Of a DNA stretch of 10,519 bases, positions 1-7,030 are shown in pieces. This DNA comes from Candidatus Sulfotelmatobacter sp. Lineage in GTDB: Bacteria; Acidobacteriota; Terriglobia; Terriglobales; SbA1. The notes beneath the pieces are model-generated. The model had not been told where the DNA came from. It worked only from the letters and a program-made list of their open reading frames with translations, and made no database searches. Position 1 is the first letter of the stretch, and each line of letters opens with the position of its first letter. Position numbers and translations under genes: made by a program. The stretch is taken from the NCBI GenBank assembly GCA_030151135.1, contig JASLEQ010000203.1, positions 1-10,519 on the forward strand. The letters are read 5' to 3'.

Positions 1-312
1 CTGATGTTGTTCGATGTCGCCACTCAGAAGTGGTCTGATCTCGCTCGCGGCACTCCCGACACATGGGGCATCCGCTGGTCCGCCGATTCAAAATACGTCT
101 TTTTCCAGAGCGCCTACGATCTCGAAGACCAACCAGTCTTCCGCGTCCGCGTCAGCGATCGAAAAGTCGAGCAGATTACATCCTCACGCCAAATTCAAAG
201 CACCGACGTCCTGACTTACTTGCTAACAGGCCTCACTCCGGAAAATGATCCCGTAGTTTCCTTGGTACATCGTAATTCCGACATCGATGCTCTCGAGCTC
301 AGCCTTCCATAA
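1..312 (+). CDS. C-terminal end of a WD40/TolB-like beta-propeller protein (5' end outside the window)
   Basis: The reading frame is open from the first base (CTG codon at 1-3) and ends with TAA at 310-312, so only about 103 residues of the C-terminus are visible. The segment 'WGIRWSADSKYVFFQS' (residues ~21-36) is the typical blade pattern of WD40-like/TolB propellers, in which a Trp or aromatic residue is followed by W/FSxDGKxΦ and a beta strand. A second blade follows with 'FRVRVSDRKVEQIT'. In Acidobacteriota such propellers are often the C-terminal half of large proteins whose N-terminus is a winged-helix DNA-binding domain or a Ser/Thr kinase, and many end in a Leu-Pro after an acidic stretch, as this one does ('DIDALELSLP'). 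Which N-terminal module is present cannot be told here. The stop overlaps the start of a broken Ig-like reading frame. Confidence 0.72.
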   Translation: MMLFDVATQKWSDLARGTPDTWGIRWSADSKYVFFQSAYDLEDQPVFRVRVSDRKVEQITSSRQIQSTDVLTYLLTGLTPENDPVVSLVHRNSDIDALELSLP

Positions 313-694
313 GGCGTGCCATTCGCTGGGCAGCGGCTCGCACAGCGTGAGTCTCGTCTCCGTTGATGTGCTGGGAAACATCTCGAAGAATAATTTCACG
401 ATTACCGTGAGCCCTTGCGGCGCTCCACCAAGTCCTGGAGTTAAGATTTGCACTCCGCTCTCGGGAGCGACGGTGAATTCTCCAGTGTCGATTGTGGCGG
501 CAGCCACCGGCGTTTCGGGAACTCACATCACTGCAATGCGCGTTTACGTCGACAATGTCGCAAAGTACACGCAAAACGGCGCTTCACTGTCCGCCTCTGT
601 CTCAATGTCGGCGGGTTCGCATTCGATTGCGGTCGTCGGATATCAATCGAACGGCGCGGCACAAAAAACAACGGAGACGATCACTGTTCGCTGA
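287..694 (+). pseudogene. C-terminal remnant of an Ig-like repeat surface/secreted protein
   Basis: A 135-residue frame carries the end of one Ig-like repeat (residues ~15-41, 'GSGSHSVSLVSVDVLGN...') and one full repeat (residues ~51-134), whose 'SAGSHSIAVV' lies 93 residues after the matching 'GSGSHSVSLV'. The linker contains 'VKICTPLSGATVNSPVSI'. This is the usual opening of Ig-like (Big_7-type) repeats which, as I recall, occur in tandem in large acidobacterial extracellular proteins. The first repeat lacks its front half. The only upstream ATG (287) lies inside the neighbouring propeller gene in another frame, gives no signal peptide, and the first ~14 residues look like shadow translation. 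I therefore read it as a decayed or rearranged fragment rather than an intact gene; the break is near 312-325. TGA stop at 692-694. An assembly misjoin would look the same. Confidence 0.6.
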
Positions 695-708
695 GCCCGC
701 TGGCTCAG
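691..708. terminator. Hairpin between convergent genes, holding both stop codons
   Basis: Arms 691-697 (CTGAGCC) and 702-708 (GGCTCAG) are perfectly complementary with a 4-nt loop. The TGA of the plus-strand Ig-like frame (692-694) sits in the left arm and the TGA of the minus-strand GH16 gene (705-707) in the right arm. No T-run follows on either strand, so this is not a textbook intrinsic terminator. It may act as a weak bidirectional barrier or 3'-end stabiliser. Confidence 0.35.
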
Positions 709-1442
709 TGCGGCACAAACTGGAAACTGCGAATCACAACGGACTGCTTCCGGTGCGGCGTCTTCTTGTAACACCATAGATTGATGCCCACTGGCAACGG
801 CACCTGTGGGATGTTTGTCGCGCTGGACGAATACGTTTCTGTCTTGATGACATCGCGCCTGGTCCCGACCGGCTGATCGCCCTTCATCAGCGTGAATACA
901 ATACGATCCGACTTCCAATCGAATCGTGCAGTCGTCACTTTCGCGCCTTTGACATAGAAGTTGTCTTCCCACGCCGAAACGCCCTTAGGCTTGCGATTCC
1001 CGGTGGAAGGATAAACCGTGAAATCGGCGTCGCAGCCGTGGCAGGATTTATTCCACTGCGAAAATTCAATGTCGATCTCATCTTCCGCTTCGCCGCCAAT
1101 CTTGTGAACCGGGCCGTACGTAAAGAGTCCCAACACCGTGTTCGGGTCCATCTTGTAAATGTTCTTTCCTTCAATCACCCATTGATACGTGCCGAATCCG
1201 AAGTCCTCCGTGGTGAACAGTTCCGCCGAGGTCCACTTGTGATCGCGCTTGACGATCTGGAGATGAAGGAATTGATGGTCGTCGATCGTGACATTGGCCG
1301 GATCGCCGTGTGCCTGCCCCGCCATACCTCCGCTGGTCAGTTTCCAGGTGTGCCCCGCCCAGTTCACAGTTTGGGCATGAAGAACGCTGACAACGAAGAG
1401 TATTGCCGTAAAGAAAATCGTTCGGAGAAGTTTCGCAGGCAT
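705..1442 (-). CDS. Secreted glycoside hydrolase family 16 (GH16)-type protein
   Basis: The 245-residue protein begins with a Sec signal peptide (basic MPAKLLR, hydrophobic core ~8-21, likely cleavage after 'LHA', ~residue 23), so it is exported. The hallmark is E122-I-D124-I-E126, the GH16 E-x-D-x-E catalytic strand, in which the first Glu is the nucleophile and the last the acid/base. Upstream 'FTTEDFGFGTYQWVIEGK' (residues ~76-93) matches the beta-strand before the active site, where family members read F.YG.YE.R.K. GH16 enzymes cleave beta-1,3 or beta-1,4 glucans and galactans; substrate cannot be assigned. A cysteine pair 'CHGC' follows the catalytic strand closely. At 245 residues it is a bare catalytic domain without a carbohydrate-binding module. 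The ATG at 1440-1442 has no clear Shine-Dalgarno sequence. The gene is separated from the che operon by a stem-loop, so it is probably expressed independently. Confidence 0.82.
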   Translation of the reverse strand: MPAKLLRTIFFTAILFVVSVLHAQTVNWAGHTWKLTSGGMAGQAHGDPANVTIDDHQFLHLQIVKRDHKWTSAELFTTEDFGFGTYQWVIEGKNIYKMDPNTVLGLFTYGPVHKIGGEAEDEIDIEFSQWNKSCHGCDADFTVYPSTGNRKPKGVSAWEDNFYVKGAKVTTARFDWKSDRIVFTLMKGDQPVGTRRDVIKTETYSSSATNIPQVPLPVGINLWCYKKTPHRKQSVVIRSFQFVPH

Positions 1443-1543
1443 AGGGCATCCGAATAAAAGCTATTTATCGTCGGATGATCGATGGTATCGCAGATCGGGC
1501 TGAGGATCGCCCCACGGACTCTTCAGGATGGAAGGAAATCTCA

Positions 1544-1568
1544 CGGCACGAGAATCACCCTCGTGCCG
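1544..1568 (-). terminator. Probable terminator of the che operon
   Basis: A perfect 9-bp GC-rich stem (CGGCACGAG 1544-1552 with CTCGTGCCG 1560-1568) with a 7-nt loop lies 19 nt downstream of the cheX stop. Read on the minus strand, the stem is followed by TGAGATTTCCTTCC, a moderately U-rich tail rather than a pure U-run. Position and stability fit the end of the chemotaxis transcript, before the GH16 gene. Confidence 0.6.
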
Positions 1569-1587
1569 CTCCACGATTCGATAGATT

Positions 1588-2085
1588 CTATGCGCCCACC
1601 GCCTGGTGATCGGCCAGACGTTTCCGGTTATACCGCAGTGCGACATTCATGAAGACGTTACCCAGGGAGGTCTCGAAGCAGATCATGAGTGCTTCTGTGT
1701 CTTCACTGGTCTTGTCGCCCTGCTCAGCCGTAAGAAGCAAGGGCGGGTGCACGCGGAAATGGAATCCCTGGTCGTTTAGCGCCGAGATCGCATTGCCCAC
1801 AACCTGGTTCGCAAGCTCAAAGATGGTTTCCTTGATCAGCGCGTCGGATTCAGGGAGGTCCGCGCCTGCATAATGGCTGGCCACGCGCACCGCTGTCTGC
1901 GGTTCGAGATCCAGAACGATCCGTCCCTCGATGTCGCCCGTCAGAGCAATCATGCCCGCTACGCCTTTGCGGCGATAGGCTTCCTCTTCCATGGTGAGGT
2001 TGCCCACCTTTGTCGTGCCCTGCAGGCCTTGTGACAACACGGCGTCCGCCGCGTTGATGAAAGGCTGGATCAATTCCATCTTCAT
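1588..2085 (-). CDS. cheX: CheX-type CheY-phosphate phosphatase
   Basis: This 165-residue protein belongs to the CheC/CheX/FliY phosphatase family, which dephosphorylates CheY-P and so ends the signal in the cytoplasm. The visible signature is E90-x-x-N93 in 'FELANQVVGNA', the conserved E-x2-N helix whose acidic and amide side chains insert into the CheY active site. One such helix is seen, as in CheX; CheC and FliY have two. The order 'MEEEAYRRKGVAGMIALTGDIEGRIVLDLEP' region (residues ~33-62), then helix with ExxN, then 'FHFRVHPPLLL', follows the CheX layout, and the length is close to the family norm. The ATG at 2083-2085 has GGGAG 9 nt upstream. It follows cheY by 18 nt, so kinase output and its phosphatase are expressed together. 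As no CheZ or CheC is in the window, it is the likely main phosphatase. Confidence 0.85.
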   Translation of the reverse strand: MKMELIQPFINAADAVLSQGLQGTTKVGNLTMEEEAYRRKGVAGMIALTGDIEGRIVLDLEPQTAVRVASHYAGADLPESDALIKETIFELANQVVGNAISALNDQGFHFRVHPPLLLTAEQGDKTSEDTEALMICFETSLGNVFMNVALRYNRKRLADHQAVGA

Positions 2086-2103
2086 CGCAATAAGCTCCCG
2101 GAA

Positions 2104-2538
2104 TTAAGCTCCCGCTCCCGCCGCTACCGCTCCGTCATCGCCCAGCACGTACTTGATGACTTCATACAGAACTTCGGGCTTGACCGGCTTTTGCACGAAA
2201 TGCCGAGCTCCCCGCTGCAACGCCGCAACAATGTTCTCCTGGTATCCCACCGAGGAGACCATCACGATGCGGGCTTCGGGATGCTGCTGGACGATCCGTT
2301 CAGCCGCCTCAATCCCTTCCATCTGCGGCATGGTGATGTCCATGAGCACGATGTCAGGATGAGTGCGGTCGAACTCGCTGATGGCAGTCAGACCGTCGCC
2401 GGCCTCAGCCGCCACCTGCCCGCCAAACGTTTCGATCATGCGGGCCAGATTCTTACGGGCGAACACGGAGTCATCCACGATCAGATAACGGACCGGCTGC
2501 CCATCCTTGCTGCGCTTCACTGGTGCGAACTGCTCCAT
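2104..2538 (-). CDS. cheY: Stand-alone CheY-type response regulator
   Basis: A 144-residue single receiver domain without output domain. Residues ~16-134 contain the full phosphotransfer set: acidic pair D22-D23, phospho-acceptor D67 in 'IVLMDITMPQMEG', hydroxyl switch residue S95 in 'MVSSVG', aromatic switch position F114 and invariant K117-P118. It should accept phosphate from CheA in the cytoplasm and bind the flagellar switch (or another motility target). Relative to ordinary CheY (~120-130 aa) it has a ~15-residue polar N-terminal extension and an Ala/Gly tail. The ATG at 2536-2538 has a strong GGGGAGG Shine-Dalgarno 5 nt upstream, supporting this start and therefore the extension. It lies 82 nt downstream of cheB and 18 nt upstream of cheX. 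A single-domain regulator of another pathway is possible but less likely in this context. Confidence 0.9.
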   Translation of the reverse strand: MEQFAPVKRSKDGQPVRYLIVDDSVFARKNLARMIETFGGQVAAEAGDGLTAISEFDRTHPDIVLMDITMPQMEGIEAAERIVQQHPEARIVMVSSVGYQENIVAALQRGARHFVQKPVKPEVLYEVIKYVLGDDGAVAAGAGA

Positions 2539-2620
2539 ACGGACCTCCCCTTTCTACTCCTTATCACGCACGGACACATGTAACCAGATGACTGTGGTCA
2601 CTGGCATTCCGTGCCCAATC

Positions 2621-3709
2621 TCAATTTCCCGCGCGCATCGCACGTCCCGACGATCCCATGTCGGACTTCACCGTCCGTCCGCAAATCGCCTGCATCGTCG
2701 ATGCCATGGTGTCGAGGCCAACCACGCGAATGGCGTACCCGCGTTCAATGGCCGCCTTTGGCATGCCATACACAACGCACGATTCCTCGCTCTGCGCCAC
2801 CGTCATGCCGCCTTCTTTTCTTATGGCCCCTAATCCTTCCGCCCCGTCATCGCCCATCCCCGTCATCAGGATGCCTACGGCGCTGGTCTTGAACTCTTCC
2901 GCCACGCTGCGCAGCAATACATCGGCGCTCGGACGGTGACCGTTCACTCTCGGTTCATCGCTCAACACCACAATGTCGCCCAGAGGGAGGCGTTTCACCT
3001 TCATGTGCCGGCTGCCGGGACAGATCAGGACGCGCCCCGGTTGCAACAGATCGCCCGACTGCGCTTCTTTCACCCGCAGCGGGCAGACCTCGTCCAGGCG
3101 TCGCGCAAACATGTCGGTAAACCCGTCCGGCATATGCTGCACCACGGTGATCGCTCCCGGAAAGTCCGCCGGAAGTTGGGTCAGAACATATTCCAGCGCC
3201 TGCGGGCCGCCAGTCGAAACCCCAATGCCAACAACCTTGTTGGGGCTGCCAGTCGGAGCCGGCAGTTTCTCGGGCGCCGGCTGCTTTCCAGAGAGCATGC
3301 GCGGCTTCAGCTTGCACTCGGCGGCGGCCTTCACCTTGGCAATCAGCTCGCGGGCCGTCTCCGCCATGTGCGCCGACGCGTCTTTCGGCTTGGTCACAAA
3401 GTCGAATGCCCCCAGGCCCAGAGCTTTCATGGTCACGCTGGCGCCGTCGGTGCTGTGCGAACTGAAGACGATGACCGGAACCGGGTGCTTGCGCATGATC
3501 TCTTTCAGCGTGTCGATGCCGTTCATCCCGGGCATCTCCAGATCAAGCGTGACCACGTTCGGTTTCAACTCTTCAATCTTTTTCAGGCAAAACGAGCCGT
3601 CCATCGCCGTTCCGACCACGTCAATGGATTCATCTCCCGCCAGCATCTGCGGGATCAGCTTCCTCATCAGCGCCGAATCGTCGACTACCAGCACGCGTAC
3701 TCTGCTCAT
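2621..3709 (-). CDS. cheB: CheB, chemoreceptor glutamate methylesterase/deamidase
   Basis: CheB removes methyl groups from receptor glutamates (and may deamidate glutamines) when phosphorylated by CheA, giving adaptation. The 362-residue protein has a receiver domain (residues ~3-125) with D10/D11, phospho-acceptor D56 ('VTLDLEMPGMNG'), S83/S84 and K107-P108. A Pro-rich linker (~138-156) leads to the esterase domain (~158-345). The catalytic triad is visible: S165 in 'GVSTGGP', H192 in 'VVQHMP' and D287 in 'MTGMGDDGAEG', positions nearly the same as in the Salmonella enzyme. The ATG overlaps the cheA stop by 4 nt (ATGA) with GGAGGA 6 nt upstream inside cheA, so translation is coupled to cheA. 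The length is typical and nothing key is missing. After the esterase core a ~15-residue polar tail follows. Confidence 0.96.
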   Translation of the reverse strand: MSRVRVLVVDDSALMRKLIPQMLAGDESIDVVGTAMDGSFCLKKIEELKPNVVTLDLEMPGMNGIDTLKEIMRKHPVPVIVFSSHSTDGASVTMKALGLGAFDFVTKPKDASAHMAETARELIAKVKAAAECKLKPRMLSGKQPAPEKLPAPTGSPNKVVGIGVSTGGPQALEYVLTQLPADFPGAITVVQHMPDGFTDMFARRLDEVCPLRVKEAQSGDLLQPGRVLICPGSRHMKVKRLPLGDIVVLSDEPRVNGHRPSADVLLRSVAEEFKTSAVGILMTGMGDDGAEGLGAIRKEGGMTVAQSEESCVVYGMPKAAIERGYAIRVVGLDTMASTMQAICGRTVKSDMGSSGRAMRAGN

Positions 3710-5952
3710 GCCTGTCCTCCCGCGGCGGGTGTGAACGCCAGCCGCATGCGGTCGGTATGCGTGAGCAACAAGCCTGCGTTTGTCTGTCCCATTTCCTGCG
3801 GACGCAATCGGGCAACATGCTCGACCACCGCAGGCAGGTTCAGGATGAGAACCACCCGCCCGTCGCCCAAAATCGAGGCGCCGGAAACAAGATCTGTCGA
3901 GAATGTTTGATCGTCCAGGGCTTTAATGACCAATTCTTCTTCCCCTTCCAGGGCGTCGACGATAAGGCCGTACTTCTTCTCGCCGACTGTAATGACGAGC
4001 ACGAACAGCTTGCTCTTGCGATCGTCTTCCGCCGCCGGACGTCCCAGCCGCAGAAGCGGCAGCACCTGATTGCGGAGCTGCAGGACTTCGTAGTTGTCGA
4101 CCTGGTGTACCTCGCCTTCCGTCGTGCGGGCGATTTCGAGCACGGCGTTCAGCGGAATGGCATACAACCGCTGTTCTACCCAGAACAGCAACGCTTTAAT
4201 GATGGCGAGAGTCAGCGGAAGCTTCAGGCGGAAGGTAGTTCCCCGCCCCAGCCTGGTTTCCAGGCTGACAGAAGCTTTCAGGCGATGCAGCACGCTCTGC
4301 ACCACGTCCATCCCTACGCCGCGCCCGGAAACCTCGGTGACCTGCTCTGCGGTGGAAAATCCCGGACGGAAGATAAAATTCAGCGTCTCCTGCTCCGTCA
4401 TTTTGGCGGCTTCTTCAGGAGTCGTCAGTCCGAGTTCAATGGCCTTGGCGCGAATCTTTTGCGAGTCGATGCCGCGCCCGTCGTCGGTGACTTCCACGAT
4501 CACCTGGTTTCCCTGGTGATAGGCGTTCAGTTTCACGCTGCCTTGCGCGGGCTTGCCCAGGCGCTTGCGCTCTTCCGGCATTTCGATGCCGTGGCTGATC
4601 GCATTCCGCACCAGGTGCGTCAGCGGTTCGGCGATTGCATCGAGAATGCCCTTGTCCAGATCGGTTTCCTGCCCGCTGAGCACGAGCTCGACATCGCGTC
4701 CACACTGGCGGGCAACATCGCGCACCATCCGCGGAAAGCGCCGGAACAACTGATCTACGGGCACCATGCGGATCTTCATCACCGAGCGTTGCAGATCGTT
4801 CAGCACCCGCGCCTGGAAGGCCATCGCATCGGCAAACTTTCCACGCAGCAGTTCTTTGGGATAACGCTTCGAAAATTCGCTCAGCGCCTGCTGCAGCATC
4901 GATTTCCCGATGATCAATTCGCCGACCAGGTTCAGCACGTTATCGATTCGTCCCGCTTCCACCCGCAGCAGGTTCTCTTGCGCCGCAGTAACGGACGGCG
5001 CGGCCACCGGAACAGGACTTGCTGCGGAAGCTTCAGGCCCTGCAGCCGCCGGGTCTGTGGTCTCTTCTTCCGGCGCCAGAACCGCTGGCACTGCCTGCTT
5101 CGGAGCCATGCTGGCTTTGAGAAGAACCTCGACGTTCACTTCCTCAATAATCGTTGGGATCTTGCACTTCGCGGCGATCTGGTCCGGCGTCTGGACGCTC
5201 GCCAGCAGGAATTCGATGTGCTTGGTGGCGGCTGGCGACTTGGGGTCCGGTCGAACCGCGATCACCGGGCCCATCGTGCCGACCGCGTTTTGCACCAGCT
5301 GACGTCCGGCAATTGGCATCGCGCAGTGCGGATCGATCTTCACCACCACGTGAAGCACGTCCTGGCCCTCGGCCTGCGCCCTCGACATTGCCAGGCGCTC
5401 GTACTCGGTCCAAAGCGCAGCTGCCGACGGGGATTTGCTCGCACGTTTTCCGGCGGGCTTGGGCTCTGCCACTTTCACAGTGCCGGGTTTTCCCTTTGCC
5501 GTTTTTAATGCGGCCTTCTTTGCTGTCTTGACGGCCTTAACGCTTTTGATGGCCTTGCTCTTCTTCGGCGCCGCTGTGAGCTCTTCGATTCTCCTGCTCA
5601 GAGCCTTAGTCGCGGGCAGCTTCGAGTTCTTGTGATAGGCCGCGATCATTTCGGTGAAAATGTCGGCCGTGGCGAAAGCGATATCGGCAACCGCAGCATG
5701 ATTGTGCGTGCCCTCGAGCGACAGCGCGTCTTCAAACTGGTGCGCCAGCTCGCTCAATTCGCGCAAACCGCATGCCGCGGAATCGCCCTTCAGCGTATGC
5801 ACCGTGCGCCGGATCGAGCGCACGATCTCTTCATCGCCGGGATTTTTTTCCAGCTTCAGCGCCTCTTCGTTCAAGGCCTGCAGCAGTTCCTGCGAGGTCT
5901 CGAAGAACAGTTCTCGTAATTCAGCGCCGCGCTCGTCGGGGGAATTCGTCAT
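3706..5952 (-). CDS. cheA: CheA, chemotaxis sensor histidine kinase
   Basis: CheA autophosphorylates under control of receptors and CheW, then passes phosphate to CheY and CheB. Domains in order over 748 residues: HPt/P1 (~10-125) with phospho-His H52 in 'VHTLKGDSAACG'; a Lys/Ala-rich basic linker (~128-178); a P2-like alpha/beta domain (~183-278); a Pro/Ala linker (~282-323); P3 dimerisation helices (~325-415); P4 HATPase (~430-580) with N-box 'EPLTHLVRNAISHG' (442-455), G1 'DDGRGID' (490-496) and G2 'GRGVGMD' (543-549); and a CheW-like P5 (~585-722) with 'LRNQVLPLLRLG'. All catalytic motifs are intact. The ATG at 5950-5952 has GGGAG 5 nt upstream and lies 2 nt from the cheR stop; the 3' end overlaps cheB. 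There is no fused receiver. The basic linker is the odd feature; the rest is normal. Confidence 0.96.
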   Translation of the reverse strand: MTNSPDERGAELRELFFETSQELLQALNEEALKLEKNPGDEEIVRSIRRTVHTLKGDSAACGLRELSELAHQFEDALSLEGTHNHAAVADIAFATADIFTEMIAAYHKNSKLPATKALSRRIEELTAAPKKSKAIKSVKAVKTAKKAALKTAKGKPGTVKVAEPKPAGKRASKSPSAAALWTEYERLAMSRAQAEGQDVLHVVVKIDPHCAMPIAGRQLVQNAVGTMGPVIAVRPDPKSPAATKHIEFLLASVQTPDQIAAKCKIPTIIEEVNVEVLLKASMAPKQAVPAVLAPEEETTDPAAAGPEASAASPVPVAAPSVTAAQENLLRVEAGRIDNVLNLVGELIIGKSMLQQALSEFSKRYPKELLRGKFADAMAFQARVLNDLQRSVMKIRMVPVDQLFRRFPRMVRDVARQCGRDVELVLSGQETDLDKGILDAIAEPLTHLVRNAISHGIEMPEERKRLGKPAQGSVKLNAYHQGNQVIVEVTDDGRGIDSQKIRAKAIELGLTTPEEAAKMTEQETLNFIFRPGFSTAEQVTEVSGRGVGMDVVQSVLHRLKASVSLETRLGRGTTFRLKLPLTLAIIKALLFWVEQRLYAIPLNAVLEIARTTEGEVHQVDNYEVLQLRNQVLPLLRLGRPAAEDDRKSKLFVLVITVGEKKYGLIVDALEGEEELVIKALDDQTFSTDLVSGASILGDGRVVLILNLPAVVEHVARLRPQEMGQTNAGLLLTHTDRMRLAFTPAAGGQA

Positions 5953-5954
5953 CG

Positions 5955-6866
5955 TTACTCCCTGACCTCAATCCGCTGATACGCCGTCCCGCTATCCTTG
6001 TGCACCATCTGGAACTTCTGGGTCAGGCCCAGCAGGCTCTCCGCGTGCCCCACAAACAGATAGCCGTTCGGATTCAAGCAGCGGTAAAACTTTTCAATCA
6101 GCCGCTTCTGCTCGGCTTCATCGAAATACATCATCACGTTGCGGCAGAAGATCACGTCGTTGCGTTGCGGCAAATACTCGGTCTTCAAATTGTGGAAGTC
6201 GAAGTGGACCATTTCTTTCAACGCCTTCTTGATGGCGTAACGGTCGGCGACCTTGTCGAAATAGCGCAGGCGGTAGCCGTAGTCGACCATCGACATCTGG
6301 TGCTCGCTGTACATGCCTTCCTGCCCATGCCGCAGCACCGAATAACTGATGTCGCTGGCCAGGATTTCCACCCGCCACGGCGGCGGAATCAGCGGCTTCG
6401 GCAACGGAAGTTCCATCGGTAGCGGGTTCCGCAAGTAGTAATACGCCAGCGCATCGGTGACCAGCATCGCCAGCGTGTACGCTTCCTGCCCCGTCGAGCA
6501 GCCCGCGCTCCATATGCGGATCGTATATTCCCGCCGCGCGCTTTTATGCTTCAGCACCTCTTCGAGAACGGTCTTCTGGAACAGATCGAGCTGCGCCTTG
6601 TGCCGGAAAAAACTGGTCTCGTTGACCGTCAGGTTTTCCAGCAACTTGGCCAGTTCCTGCTTGCCTTCGTTGCTGATCAGGAGCCGGTAATAGGCGTAGA
6701 ACGAGTCGGAGCGGCATTCCTTCAGCCGCTTCAACAGACGGTCCTGGAGAAAGTGGGTGCGGCGCTCGTCGAAGTGCATGCCGCACTCCTGATAGATGAG
6801 CGCCTGCAGAAGTTTCAGTTCCGCATCGGTCAATATTGGAGCTGGTGCCGCTCCGGATGTGCTCAT
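5955..6866 (-). CDS. cheR: CheR, chemoreceptor glutamate O-methyltransferase
   Basis: CheR methylates glutamates in the receptor cytoplasmic domain using S-adenosylmethionine and opposes CheB. From the ATG at 6864-6866 the product has 303 residues. The N-terminal helical domain (~10-85) ends in 'TVNETSFFR' (80-88), a CheR signature. The SAM-binding fold shows 'IWSAGCSTGQEAYTLAM' (118-134), D172 in 'EILASDIS', 'DVIFCRNVMMYFD' (237-249) and 'GYLFVGHAESL' (268-278). A Pro-rich insert (~147-163) precedes the strand leading to D172. There is no TPR or other C-terminal extension. An in-frame GTG at 6933-6935 would add 23 residues of low-complexity Ser/Gly/Pro sequence without a ribosome site; I prefer the ATG, with a weak AGGGA upstream. 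Its stop is 2 nt before cheA. A 164-nt gap, in which I see only weak small hairpins, separates it from cheW. Confidence 0.94.
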   Translation of the reverse strand: MSTSGAAPAPILTDAELKLLQALIYQECGMHFDERRTHFLQDRLLKRLKECRSDSFYAYYRLLISNEGKQELAKLLENLTVNETSFFRHKAQLDLFQKTVLEEVLKHKSARREYTIRIWSAGCSTGQEAYTLAMLVTDALAYYYLRNPLPMELPLPKPLIPPPWRVEILASDISYSVLRHGQEGMYSEHQMSMVDYGYRLRYFDKVADRYAIKKALKEMVHFDFHNLKTEYLPQRNDVIFCRNVMMYFDEAEQKRLIEKFYRCLNPNGYLFVGHAESLLGLTQKFQMVHKDSGTAYQRIEVRE

Positions 6867-7030
6867 GCGTATTCTCGTCCCTGATGTCAGTGACCCGGGG
6901 CTCGGTGGAGAGTTGTCAGCAACCCCGCCCAGCACTGCCCGGTCACCAGAAAATTCCGAATCACAGATCGTGCCGTTCCCTGCCGGGCCACCGGTCGCTG
7001 ATCACGAGCGCTGGCCAGTTACTTTTCTCT

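Noticed and set aside
1443..1543. Promoter for the GH16 gene on the minus strand
   Set aside because: Only GATAAA-like boxes with poor -35 partners are seen; none is better than chance.
2584..2604. Imperfect hairpin CCAG-AT-GAC / GTC-A-CTGG between cheY and cheB
   Set aside because: The stem is interrupted and short, with no U-tract; it is too weak to call an internal terminator, though it lies in the 82-nt gap.
2936..3910. A 324-codon plus-strand frame across cheB and the end of cheA
   Set aside because: It crosses two real genes on the opposite strand, is His/Arg-rich and has no recognisable domain.
3757..5508. A 583-codon open frame on the plus strand opposite cheA
   Set aside because: It is a shadow of the GC-rich cheA codons. 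Its product is rich in His/Arg/Gln with no domain pattern, while the opposite strand encodes a full CheA with every motif.
6867..6935. GTG start adding 23 residues to CheR
   Set aside because: The added residues are low-complexity Ser/Gly/Pro and no Shine-Dalgarno sequence precedes the GTG; the ATG at 6866 already gives slightly more than normal CheR length.
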